A stretch of 48,223 bases of DNA, taken from assembly GCA_023245335.1 (NCBI GenBank), contig JAHFKK010000001.1, forward strand, positions 747,282 through 795,504, written 5' to 3'. Shown piece by piece: positions 7,966 to 15,732 of this stretch. The stretch comes from Candidatus Gottesmanbacteria bacterium. GTDB lineage: Bacteria > Patescibacteriota > Microgenomatia > UBA10105 > UBA927. The position numbers were made by a program, and so were the translations under genes. Each line of letters begins with the position of its first letter. The first letter of the stretch is position 1. Under the pieces are notes generated by a model. The model did not search any database, was not told where the DNA came from, and worked only from the letters and a program-made list of their open reading frames with translations.

Positions 7966-9777
7966 ATGACCAATCTGGAAATTGCTGAATTACTTCGCAA
8001 AGTAGCCGCGGCATACCTCGTTCTCAACGAAAACCGATTCCGCATTATCGCCTATGAACGGGCGGCAGATAGCGTGGAGCACCTCACGAGCGAGGTGAAA
8101 GACATGTGGGATGACGGTAAGCTCGAAGATATACCAGGTGTCGGCGGCGGGATAGCGAGCCAATTGAACGAGTTGTTCCGGACCGGGAAGTCCAAGCATT
8201 GGAACGAGGTGCTTTCACAGGTGCCGCAGGCTATTTTCCCGCTACTTCTGGTTCCGGGACTCGGGCCGAAGAAAGCGTATACGCTCGTAACCGAACTGAA
8301 GCTGAAAGATGCAAACACCGTGATTCCTGATCTCGAAAAGGCAGCGAAAGCCGGGAAGATTGCGCCCATGGAAGGCTTCGGAGACAAGTCACAGTCCGTT
8401 ATTTTAGATTCCATCGCGATCTACAAGCGAGGCCAGATCAAAGAAAACCGCATGCCTCTGCCGTACGCGGATGAGATCGCCAGAGAATTAATAGCCCATC
8501 TCAAAAAGGTTCCGGGAGTCATACGTGTGGATGCACTCGGGAGCCTGCGGCGCCAGGTTTCGACCATCGGAGATATCGACATAGCGGTCGCTACCGATAA
8601 ACCGGAGCCCGTCATTTCGCAATTCGTGAAGTTTTCGCATCAAAAGATCGTCGATCAGGGAGGAAGCGGGGCAACCCTTCTTCTCTCCAACGGCCGCCAG
8701 GCTGATTTACGCGTACAGAGTCAGAAAGCGTACGGTGCTATGCTGCAGTATTTCACCGGCTCCAAAAATCATAATATCCGGCTTCGGGAACTGGCCCTCA
8801 CGAAAGGCATGTCGCTTTCCGAGCACGGCATCAAGTCCGTGAGGACGGGTAAGCTCACAAAGTACGCTACCGAAGAGGCATTCTACAAAGCAATTGGTCT
8901 ATCGTACATTTCGCCGGAGCTTCGGGAAGATAGAGGCGAGATAGAAGCAAGTAGAAACGGGACGCTGCCGAAACCGATCATGTTGGATGACATGAAGGGA
9001 GATCTCCATGTGCATTCGAGTTATGATTTGGAACCGTCACACGATTTGGGCAAGAATTCGGTAGCTGAACTTATGACCAAGGCCTCCGACCTGGGGTACG
9101 CGTATCTCGGGTTTTCGGATCATAATCCCGGAATTACCAATCATAGTAAGGAAAAGATTATAGACATCATGAAGCGACGTCGAGAGAAATATGAACAACT
9201 CTATACCTCGTGGAAAAATAGTGTTCAAAAACGAACCCGCCTCGCCGAAGACAGTAAGTCGAGGCGGGCACAGTATTTCCTCATGTGCGAGGTAGACATA
9301 CTTCCGGACGGTAAGCTTGCGCTCCCCGATGAGGCACTGGAGTATGTAGATGCTGTCATCGTTTCGGTGCATTCGTCATTTACCCAGCCGAAGGCACAAA
9401 CGACAGAGCGCTTAGTTCGCGCATTGACGTCCCATCCCAAAGTTCGGATACTGGGGCATCCGACGGGAAGGCTGCTCGGAAGTCGTGAGGGTATAGATGC
9501 GGATTGGAAAGAAGTCTTCACGGTTGCCAAAGCCCATGATATAGCGCTTGAGATAAATGCGTATCCCGAACGGCTCGATTTACCGGATACATTGGTGTAC
9601 GACGCAGTGAAAATGGGTATCCGTCTTTGCATAGATACCGATGCGCACGCGGTCGAACACATGGATCTCATGCGCTATGGCATATCTGTCGCCCGACGAG
9701 GGTGGGCCAGCGCACATGACATCGTAAATACCCTGGAGTATAATGAGTTTTATAAGTGGTTGGCTCGAAAGAGCTAG
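7966..9777 (+). CDS. polX: Family X DNA polymerase with PHP domain (PolX)
   Basis: The 603-residue protein combines a DNA repair polymerase with a PHP phosphoesterase. In order there are an N-terminal helix-hairpin-helix region (LEDIPGVGGGIA, 53-64; LLLVPGLGPKKA, 93-104), a nucleotidyltransferase core with GSLRR (192-196), the metal-binding GDIDIAV (202-208) and a third Asp at ADLRV (246-250), and a C-terminal PHP domain starting KGDLHVHSSYD (344-354) with SDHNP and the later GHPTGR and DTDAH motifs. Bacterial PolX proteins of this design fill short gaps in base-excision repair, and their PHP domain gives 3'-5' exonuclease or AP-end processing. Length is slightly above the usual 570-580. The lemA gene follows directly. 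Confidence 0.93.
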   Translation: MTNLEIAELLRKVAAAYLVLNENRFRIIAYERAADSVEHLTSEVKDMWDDGKLEDIPGVGGGIASQLNELFRTGKSKHWNEVLSQVPQAIFPLLLVPGLGPKKAYTLVTELKLKDANTVIPDLEKAAKAGKIAPMEGFGDKSQSVILDSIAIYKRGQIKENRMPLPYADEIARELIAHLKKVPGVIRVDALGSLRRQVSTIGDIDIAVATDKPEPVISQFVKFSHQKIVDQGGSGATLLLSNGRQADLRVQSQKAYGAMLQYFTGSKNHNIRLRELALTKGMSLSEHGIKSVRTGKLTKYATEEAFYKAIGLSYISPELREDRGEIEASRNGTLPKPIMLDDMKGDLHVHSSYDLEPSHDLGKNSVAELMTKASDLGYAYLGFSDHNPGITNHSKEKIIDIMKRRREKYEQLYTSWKNSVQKRTRLAEDSKSRRAQYFLMCEVDILPDGKLALPDEALEYVDAVIVSVHSSFTQPKAQTTERLVRALTSHPKVRILGHPTGRLLGSREGIDADWKEVFTVAKAHDIALEINAYPERLDLPDTLVYDAVKMGIRLCIDTDAHAVEHMDLMRYGISVARRGWASAHDIVNTLEYNEFYKWLARKS

Positions 9778-9791
9778 AAGGAGGAAATGTT

Positions 9792-10346
9792 ATGAACATA
9801 ATTTGGATTCTCGGAGGTGTTGTCGTACTTCTTGCGCTCTATGTCTGGTCACTATACAACGGGCTCATCACGATGAAGACGGCTATTGATGAGGCGTGGA
9901 GCCAGATAGACGTCCAGCTCAAACGCCGGGCAGACCTCATCCCGAATCTTGTGGAAACGGTGAAGGGCTATGCCAAGCATGAGAAGGGCGTATTTTCCGA
10001 AGTGACCAAAGCGCGGTCAGCGCTCATGGGCGCAAAGTCCATGGATTCCAAAGCACAGGCAAGTGATGCGCTAAGCGGAGCTCTCGGCAAGCTTTTTGCC
10101 GTTGCCGAGGCGTATCCTGACCTCAAAGCGAATGATGAATTCTTACAGCTTCAGAAAGAGCTGTCGGATACAGAAGACAAAGTAGCCTACAGCCGGCAGT
10201 ATTACAATTCTACCGTCATGGACTACAACGTGAAGATCAAAGTGTTTCCAAATACACTACTCGCAAGCCAGCTCGGCTTCGGAGAGAAAGAATTCTTCGG
10301 TGCGACCGACGAGGAACGCAAAAGTGTGAAGGTGAATTTCAGTTAA
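9792..10346 (+). CDS. lemA: LemA family protein
   Basis: The 184-residue protein has one N-terminal membrane helix (residues 3-21) and a helical extracytoplasmic-type domain. Family signatures are WSQIDVQLKRRADLIPNLVETVKGYAKHE, KARSAL, and the C-terminal YNSTVMDYNVKIKVFPN and SQLGFGEKEFF. The start at 9792 is fixed by a strong ribosome binding site (AGGAGG about 8 nt upstream, overlapping the polX stop). LemA commonly neighbours the HtpX membrane protease, as here, and the pair is thought to act in membrane protein quality control or the envelope. The molecular function of LemA is not established. Confidence 0.92.
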   Translation: MNIIWILGGVVVLLALYVWSLYNGLITMKTAIDEAWSQIDVQLKRRADLIPNLVETVKGYAKHEKGVFSEVTKARSALMGAKSMDSKAQASDALSGALGKLFAVAEAYPDLKANDEFLQLQKELSDTEDKVAYSRQYYNSTVMDYNVKIKVFPNTLLASQLGFGEKEFFGATDEERKSVKVNFS

Positions 10347-10433
10347 TTCTGAAATTCATCCTGAGATAAGATCGAGGCTCCAGCGTATCGCGGGATTGTT
10401 TCGGTCGTCTTCGTTTCTCGCAAGGACATTTCT

Positions 10434-11333
10434 ATGAGTATCCAATCATCTATTCGGGGTAATATCACGAAATCCTATCTCATCATGGCGGCTTTCGTGG
10501 CGTTTGTCGTTGTCGTAGGCTACGTCATGGGTCAGGCGCTGGGATATGGGAACGGCTTCATGTGGTTTGCAGTCATTTTTGCCGTTATATCGAGCTTCAC
10601 GAGTTACTATTGGGGAGACCAGCTGGTACTTGCCATGTCGGGTGCGCGTCCGGCCGATAGGAAGCGCGACTTTGACTTTTTTACGGTTGCCGAAAATCTG
10701 GCAATAGCAGGCGGCATTCCCAAGCCGAAGCTCTATGTCATAGACGATACGGCTATGAATGCATTCGCAACCGGCAGAGATCCCCAGCACGCCGTCGTGT
10801 GTGCGACAAGCGGCATTCTGGAACGCCTTGACCGGAGGGAACTGGAAGGCGTCATCGCGCATGAACTCTCACACGTCAAAAATTTTGATACCCGTCTTAT
10901 GGCGGTGGTCGCGGTTCTCGTAGGTACGCTCGTATTCCTGGCTGATTTTTTTATGCGTAGTCTCTGGTGGGGCGGAGGTAGACGAAGCCGGGACAATGAT
11001 AATAATTTAGGTGGAGTATTCATGATTGTCGGAATAGTTCTTGCCATACTGTCACCAATTCTTGCGTCGGTCATACAGCTAGCCGTATCCAGAAATCGGG
11101 AATACCTTGCTGATGCATCGGGCGCCAATCTGACGCGTTATCCCGAGGGGCTTGCGAGCGCTTTAGAAAAGCTGGCTAAAGATCAGGAAGTATTGGAAGC
11201 GGCAACCAATGCGACGGCTCACCTTTATATCACCAATCCCTTTAAAGGAAAGCAGTTTGGGACATGGTTTTCCGGACTCTTTGACACCCACCCTCCGATA
11301 GCCGAACGCATCAAACGCCTGCGGGCGATGTAA
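10434..11333 (+). CDS. htpX: HtpX-type membrane zinc metalloprotease (M48)
   Basis: The 299-residue protein has two N-terminal membrane helices (about 16-36 and 41-58), then the M48 catalytic domain with the zinc motif HELSH (143-147, catalytic Glu 144), two further hydrophobic segments (about 154-172 and 194-217), and the third zinc ligand in NREYLADASGA (Glu 223). The protein ends in a DTHPPIAERIKRL signature, typical of HtpX. The enzyme degrades damaged membrane proteins from the cytoplasmic side. AAGGA lies 7 nt before the ATG. It follows lemA by 87 nt, the usual pairing. Confidence 0.93.
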   Translation: MSIQSSIRGNITKSYLIMAAFVAFVVVVGYVMGQALGYGNGFMWFAVIFAVISSFTSYYWGDQLVLAMSGARPADRKRDFDFFTVAENLAIAGGIPKPKLYVIDDTAMNAFATGRDPQHAVVCATSGILERLDRRELEGVIAHELSHVKNFDTRLMAVVAVLVGTLVFLADFFMRSLWWGGGRRSRDNDNNLGGVFMIVGIVLAILSPILASVIQLAVSRNREYLADASGANLTRYPEGLASALEKLAKDQEVLEAATNATAHLYITNPFKGKQFGTWFSGLFDTHPPIAERIKRLRAM

Positions 11334-11350
11334 TGCGTCGTTCTATGTTG

Positions 11351-11653
11351 TTAATACCGGTCTCTGTCTTCAAGGTCTATTATAATTTTCAGGGATTCTG
11401 GGTCCAGATCAAAACTGATTTTGTCTCTTCCGGTTACCGTTGCACGTCCTATTTTTGATAGTCCTTTGCCCGGTAACTCCGCGTCAACGTCAAATTCTAC
11501 CAACGGCCTGTTGGCATGCAACGCTACAACGTGAGACAACATTGATCGCGGGAGCAGCGTATTGGTATCTATACCTTCTTCTGTGACGCGTAATAGTCCA
11601 CCCATTGGTCCTTTACACACTCTGCAATGACCCAAAGCTTCTGTAGCGCCCAT
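11351..11653 (-). CDS. Hypothetical protein with a CxxC motif (100 aa)
   Basis: I do not recognise a family. The N-terminus has GHCRVCKGPMGG, a possible half zinc site, followed by a predicted beta-rich region ending EIVIDLEDRDRY-like (residues LKIIIDLEDRDRY). An in-frame GTG at 11662 would add three residues; I prefer the ATG at 11653 because the minus-strand TATAGA (11670-11665) would place the RNA start between them. The gene is convergent with htpX and divergent from murT. Confidence 0.55.
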   Translation of the reverse strand: MGATEALGHCRVCKGPMGGLLRVTEEGIDTNTLLPRSMLSHVVALHANRPLVEFDVDAELPGKGLSKIGRATVTGRDKISFDLDPESLKIIIDLEDRDRY

Positions 11654-11697
11654 AACTAGCACTGTCTATACCAAAGAAGGTACAATAAAGCAATACC

Positions 11698-12993
11698 ATG
11701 GGCATTTTGGATCGTGTAACCATCATAGTCGGAAAGCTCGTTTCCTGGGTAAGTTCCACGTTTCACCTGGGGGCAGGTGCGACTTGGCCAGGCGAGATAG
11801 CGCTAATACTGCGTCCGGACGTTGCCTCGTCCTTCGCTCGGCAATTCCGAAAAGGAATCATTCTGATTGCCGGCACAAACGGCAAGACGACGACGTCTCT
11901 CATGATTAAGACAGTTTTGGAGGAGCGCGGTGATGCGGTGGTCCTCAACGACACGGGCGCTAATTTGCTGAACGGAATCGTATCCTCTTGTATACGGCGA
12001 TCGGATTGGTCAGGGCAGCTCTTCGCGGACGTGGGTATTTTTGAAGTGGATGAGAATTCGTTGCCCATCGTTTTGCGATACATGATTCCCAAGCGGATCG
12101 TGCTCCTCAACCTTTTTCGTGATCAGCTGGACCGATACGGAGAAGTGGATGTCATCGTAGAAAAATGGGAACGGGCGCTTACGAAATTGTCTAAGGATAC
12201 CCAAGTGATTCTCAATAGCGACGATCCGGGCGTTGCATCACTCGCGAAGTCAGTGAAGGGAAAAGTCATTTACTTCGGCATCAATGACCGGACGAAGTTT
12301 TTGCCGGCCGCCGAACACGCAACGGATTCCACATTTTGTCCGAATTGCGGCGCACGCCTCGTGTACGACGGCATTTTTTTCTCACATCTGGGCATATGGC
12401 ATTGTCCTAGATGCGATAACACGCGTCCCAAGCCCGATGTGTCGGTATGGCCCAATCCCTTGCCGGGGCTCTATAACCAATACAATACGCTTGCGGCTGT
12501 CGCGACCGTCACGTCGTTCCCAATTCCTGTGAGTGAGGTCGCTGCATCTATAGCGCAATTTAAGCCGGCCTTCGGAAGACAGGAAGAAATTATGATGGAC
12601 GGGCGGAAGATCAAACTGTTCCTTTCCAAAAATCCGGCCGGATTCAACGCATCGCTCCGGACGGTCATTGAAAAAAAAGCGAAGCATTTTCTCCTGGCCC
12701 TCAACGACCGAATCCCGGATGGCAGGGATGTGAGCTGGATATGGGATGTGGACTTTGAAACTATTCCGAAAGACGCGATAGTCACCGTGAGCGGCGACCG
12801 TCTCTACGATCTTGCTTTGCGGCTCAAATATGCAGGGATTGATTTGAAACGCCTGGACGTAGAGTCGACACTCCTTATCGCCGTCACGGACGCACTCTCC
12901 AAAGTCCCGAAAGGGAAAACGCTCTATGTTTTGCCGACGTATTCCGCAATGCTCGATATCCGGGAGATTCTGACCGGGAGAAAGATATTATGA
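11698..12993 (+). CDS. murT: Lipid II isoglutaminyl synthase subunit MurT (Mur ligase family)
   Basis: The 431-residue protein is a Mur-ligase homologue with the P-loop GTNGKTTT (59-66), a VDEN segment, and a four-Cys zinc ribbon (CPNC at 214-217, CPRC at 236-239) inserted in the central domain. That ribbon is diagnostic of MurT. The C-terminal DUF1727 region binds the partner. MurT activates the D-Glu alpha-carboxylate of lipid II with ATP, and GatD supplies ammonia, giving D-isoglutamine in the peptidoglycan stem. The next gene is gatD, overlapping by 4 nt (ATGA). TACAAT lies 11 nt before the start, predicting a leader of only a few nucleotides. Confidence 0.93.
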   Translation: MGILDRVTIIVGKLVSWVSSTFHLGAGATWPGEIALILRPDVASSFARQFRKGIILIAGTNGKTTTSLMIKTVLEERGDAVVLNDTGANLLNGIVSSCIRRSDWSGQLFADVGIFEVDENSLPIVLRYMIPKRIVLLNLFRDQLDRYGEVDVIVEKWERALTKLSKDTQVILNSDDPGVASLAKSVKGKVIYFGINDRTKFLPAAEHATDSTFCPNCGARLVYDGIFFSHLGIWHCPRCDNTRPKPDVSVWPNPLPGLYNQYNTLAAVATVTSFPIPVSEVAASIAQFKPAFGRQEEIMMDGRKIKLFLSKNPAGFNASLRTVIEKKAKHFLLALNDRIPDGRDVSWIWDVDFETIPKDAIVTVSGDRLYDLALRLKYAGIDLKRLDVESTLLIAVTDALSKVPKGKTLYVLPTYSAMLDIREILTGRKIL

Positions 12994-13724
12994 AGAAGAA
13001 AAAAGTACAGATCGCCTGGCTGTATCCGGATCTCATGAGTACCTACGGAGACCGGGGAAATGTCATCGTCCTTCAGAAACGCTGTGAGTGGCGGGGCATA
13101 GAAGCGCGTATCGTGCCGGTGACGCTGGAAACACCGACGAGCGATTTGGAAAGCTGCGACATTATATTTATGGGAGGCGCGCAGGATCGGCAGCAAAAGC
13201 TTGCGGGCGAGGATTTTCTCAAACGCAAAGGACCGGTCGTCAAAAAAATGGTGGAGGCCGACGTACCCGCATTATTCGTCTGCGCGGCATACCAATTTGT
13301 GGGCCGGTATTACAAGCCGTATCAGGGCGAGCCTATTCCTGGTGCCGGCATATGGGATCTCGTCACCGAGCATCCGGGTGACCAGGCCAAGCGCCTCATA
13401 GGAAATACCACGGCAGAAATCATCAATCCGCCGGAGTTAGCAGGCACGATAATCGTAGGATTCGAAAACCATGGCGGGTATACGACGTTGGGACCCAAAA
13501 TGAAGCCGCTTGCCCGTGTCATACGGGGCGGCGGCAATAACGGACGGGACGGATACGAGGGTGCTACGTACAAAAATACCATCGGGAGCTATTTCCACGG
13601 GCCGCTTCTTCCGAAAAATCCAGTGATTGCCGACTGGCTTATCAGTAAAGTCGTCGGACCCCTCCAAGCGTTGGACGACGCCATGGAACACCATGCCAAC
13701 GAGGTGCTCAGGGCACATGTATGA
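12990..13724 (+). CDS. gatD: Lipid II isoglutaminyl synthase glutaminase subunit GatD
   Basis: The 244-residue class I glutamine amidotransferase of the CobB/CobQ type supplies ammonia to MurT. The nucleophile is Cys 98 in ALFVCAAYQFVG, and the catalytic His is probably His 203 in SYFHGPLLPKNP. Other family marks are the start WLYPDLMSTYGDRGN and the GFENHGGYT segment. Length is as expected. The ATG overlaps the murT stop and its own stop overlaps the next ATG, so the three genes are translationally coupled. Amidation lowers the charge of the wall peptide and usually improves cross-linking. Confidence 0.93.
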   Translation: MKKKKVQIAWLYPDLMSTYGDRGNVIVLQKRCEWRGIEARIVPVTLETPTSDLESCDIIFMGGAQDRQQKLAGEDFLKRKGPVVKKMVEADVPALFVCAAYQFVGRYYKPYQGEPIPGAGIWDLVTEHPGDQAKRLIGNTTAEIINPPELAGTIIVGFENHGGYTTLGPKMKPLARVIRGGGNNGRDGYEGATYKNTIGSYFHGPLLPKNPVIADWLISKVVGPLQALDDAMEHHANEVLRAHV

Positions 13725-14326
13725 AGAAACCTGTTACGTTTATTTACTTTGATATCGGTGGTGTGTTGCTCAGTTGGAGGGAGGGGCATATACGGGCAGC
13801 GAAGAAATACGGTGTGCCTCACGAAGCCGTCTCTCGCATCGTTGATGCGCATTGGGCGGCCGCATGCCGGGGAACCCTATCAAACGCTGATTATATGGCT
13901 ATGTTCGCAAAAGTGTTCGGCCTCAGGGATCCGTTGCCGGACCTCACTGATTTTTGGACGGACCACTACACTCCTATCCTAGAAACGCATACATTGGTCC
14001 ATGAACTAAAGGGGTCGTACCGAATCGGCTTATTAACAAACGCTGAGAACGGAGCCATGAAACATGCGACGAAAAAGGGTCTCCTTCCAGTGATTCCCTG
14101 GGCCTCAGTAGTGGACTCTTCTCAACTTGGGACCATAAAACCAGAAACAAAGATATATGAAATAGCAGAAAAAGCCGCCGGTGTCCCGCCGGAGGAAATA
14201 TTTTTTATTGACGATGTGCCTGAGTATGTCGAAATCGCCAAATCCCGCGGGTGGCAGGGGATGGTATTCGACACGAAAGACGTGGTAGGATCAATCAAAA
14301 TGTTAAGAATAATACTATGTGGATGA
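13721..14326 (+). CDS. HAD superfamily hydrolase
   Basis: The 201-residue HAD-IA type phosphatase has motif I at FIYFDIGGVLL with nucleophile Asp 11. The second acidic residue of the usual DxD is Gly, as in the YihX-like group (DxGNV). Motif II is GLLTNAE, motif III is the Lys in GTIKPETKIYEIA, and motif IV is IFFIDDVPEYVEIA. A small-molecule phosphate ester is the expected substrate. The ATG overlaps the gatD stop by 4 nt, so it is co-translated with the lipid II amidation pair; whether it works in wall metabolism is inference from position only. Confidence 0.85.
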   Translation: MKKPVTFIYFDIGGVLLSWREGHIRAAKKYGVPHEAVSRIVDAHWAAACRGTLSNADYMAMFAKVFGLRDPLPDLTDFWTDHYTPILETHTLVHELKGSYRIGLLTNAENGAMKHATKKGLLPVIPWASVVDSSQLGTIKPETKIYEIAEKAAGVPPEEIFFIDDVPEYVEIAKSRGWQGMVFDTKDVVGSIKMLRIILCG

Positions 14327-14649
14327 CTGACAGGGAGCGAACATTTGTTAAACTAACGAAAAAATATTTTGAGAGTCATGAAGGGCGTGACGGGCAATTG
14401 CTTGACCATTGCCGTTCAAAGCAAGATGCATTAGAGCTGAAGCCTAATGGTTTTATTGTCGTAGTTGAAGACGCAAGGCCATGCATACTTGACTGGCCGC
14501 CAACGACGTACACAGATAATTATTACCGTGATCATCCAGCGGAATTACCGGAAGAGGAGATCCTAAAGGCCTGTTTCAAACATTTTCATGGAGAAACAAG
14601 TGCGAATATGCTGACGGTGACCTACCGAACAGGTAAAAAAAGATTGTAG
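14317..14649 (+). CDS. Hypothetical protein (110 aa)
   Basis: I do not recognise a family. The start at 14317 overlaps the HAD gene end by 10 nt, which argues for coupled translation; an upstream in-frame start at 14251 would overlap the HAD gene by 76 nt and is less likely. The protein is soluble and charged, with an acidic/aromatic middle (DWPPTTYTDNYYRDHPAELPEEE) and a basic tail (RTGKKRL). It is the last gene of the murT-gatD-HAD run and ends one base before the convergent gene at 14651. Confidence 0.55.
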   Translation: MWMTDRERTFVKLTKKYFESHEGRDGQLLDHCRSKQDALELKPNGFIVVVEDARPCILDWPPTTYTDNYYRDHPAELPEEEILKACFKHFHGETSANMLTVTYRTGKKRL

Positions 14650-14650
14650 A

Positions 14651-14938
14651 TTATTCCACTCCGATAAACATGATTTTGGGGAAGATCTTCTGGATCTCTT
14701 CCATAAACTTTTCCGAGAGATTCATGCTGAACTTGCTGTATTGCCCGGCTCCCATTTTGGCGCAGAGCTTTCGTTCGTGGTCACGGACTATGTCCATGAC
14801 GGAGCTTCCGATGGCGTTGTATTTGGCCTGATTGACGGTGGGGGAAAGGACATAGGCATCGTGGATCGCACGGAATTCATCGAAGAGCTCCTTGTTTTCT
14901 TCGAGCATGGTCTGTACCGCTTCACGGTATTTGGTCAT
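14651..14938 (-). CDS. Short helical hypothetical protein (95 aa)
   Basis: An all-helical soluble protein beginning MTKYREAVQTMLEENKELFDEFRAIHD and ending KFMEEIQKIFPKIMFIGVE. It resembles, from memory, a short protein family common in CPR genomes, but no function is known to me. It has its own promoter: TTGCAA and TAATGT with 17-nt spacing on the minus strand, the -10 hexamer ending 6 nt before the ATG. Confidence 0.7.
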   Translation of the reverse strand: MTKYREAVQTMLEENKELFDEFRAIHDAYVLSPTVNQAKYNAIGSSVMDIVRDHERKLCAKMGAGQYSKFSMNLSEKFMEEIQKIFPKIMFIGVE

Positions 14939-14944
14939 ATCTAT

Positions 14945-14996
14945 ACATTAGTAAACTTTGTGCTTCATTGCAATTCGATTGTCATAGGTATAGTAT
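14945..14996. promoter_or_regulatory. Symmetric divergent promoter sharing one palindromic -35 box
   Basis: TTGCAA at 14968-14973 is its own reverse complement. Leftward it stands 17 nt from TAATGT (14950-14945), which serves the gene at 14938; rightward it stands 17 nt from TAGTAT (14991-14996), which serves the gene at 15009. Only one polymerase can use the shared -35 box at a time, so the two genes may be expressed in exclusion. Confidence 0.55.
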
Positions 14997-15008
14997 GCCG
15001 TACATATT

Positions 15009-15329
15009 ATGGCTCTGCGGAAAGAACAATTTGCGTGGCGTTTACGGCATGTCGGTTGTCTCGTTTGGAGCGGGAGCATAAGTCTTGTTCTATTGGGGGG
15101 TGTCGCATTTGCGGCTAACTTCCTGAGTAAGCATTGCGTGTATGATCCGGGCGGGGATGTGCCGCAAAATCCCCGTTCGATGACGTGTACGTTTGCGGAG
15201 AGTATTACTGAACGGGGAACGTGGGCGCCGTCAGATCAAAGAATGACGAATGTTCAGATGGTGAGTAGATTCGGTGAACGTAGAACCACTCGAACCATAC
15301 ATGTGCCCAGCTTTATCCTTCCACGATGA
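15009..15329 (+). CDS. Small single-pass membrane protein (106 aa), hypothetical
   Basis: No family is recognised. A basic N-terminus (RKEQFAWRLRH) is followed by one hydrophobic segment (about residues 15-37) ending AFA, which could be a signal anchor or a signal peptide. The rest is predicted to be outside the cell and contains two Cys (CVYDPGG, MTCTF) that could form a disulfide. A well-spaced promoter (TTGCAA-17-TAGTAT) gives a 5' leader of about 6 nt, which supports it being a real gene. Confidence 0.5.
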   Translation: MALRKEQFAWRLRHVGCLVWSGSISLVLLGGVAFAANFLSKHCVYDPGGDVPQNPRSMTCTFAESITERGTWAPSDQRMTNVQMVSRFGERRTTRTIHVPSFILPR

Positions 15330-15354
15330 CCGCGTTTGGTATCATATATTCGCA

Positions 15355-15383
15355 TTTCACATCAAACGCGTTTCCGTTATAAT
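15355..15383 (+). promoter_or_regulatory. Promoter of the gatCAB-dnaE run
   Basis: TTTCAC (15355-15360), 17-nt spacer, perfect TATAAT (15378-15383). The -10 box ends 6 nt before the gatC ATG, placing the predicted transcription start on the A of the start codon. Confidence 0.6.
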
Positions 15384-15389
15384 GAGCCC

Positions 15390-15731
15390 ATGAAAGCAAC
15401 GCTGGCGAAAACAAAAAAGAATACGTCTTCCCCTATTTTGACTACCGCAGACATTGACCACATCGCGAAACTCGCTAACGTCCCGGTTTCCAAAGAGCAG
15501 GCCATAGAACTTACCGAACAGGTCGGGGAGACGGTCGAGTATGTGTCAAAACTCGGCGCGCTTCCGACAGAAAACGTCGTAGAGACCGCGCAAGTGACCG
15601 GTCTCGAAAACGTACTCCGTGAGGATGAAATTGATACCACGCGCATGTTTACGCAAGAGGAAGCACTCAAGAATGCCAAGCGTACGTACAACGGATTTTT
15701 CATGGTTGATGCGGTTTTGGAAGAAAAATAA
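15390..15731 (+). CDS. gatC: Asp-tRNA(Asn)/Glu-tRNA(Gln) amidotransferase subunit C
   Basis: The 113-residue GatC wraps around GatA and stabilises the GatA-GatB interface in the transamidosome. Family pattern: LTTADIDHIAKLANVPVSKEQ at the N-terminus, then VEYVSKLGALPTENV and LREDEIDTTRMFTQEEALKNA. A basic N-terminal extension of about 17 residues precedes the usual domain. The start at 15390 fits the promoter exactly. gatA follows after one base. Confidence 0.92.
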   Translation: MKATLAKTKKNTSSPILTTADIDHIAKLANVPVSKEQAIELTEQVGETVEYVSKLGALPTENVVETAQVTGLENVLREDEIDTTRMFTQEEALKNAKRTYNGFFMVDAVLEEK

Positions 15732-15732
15732 T

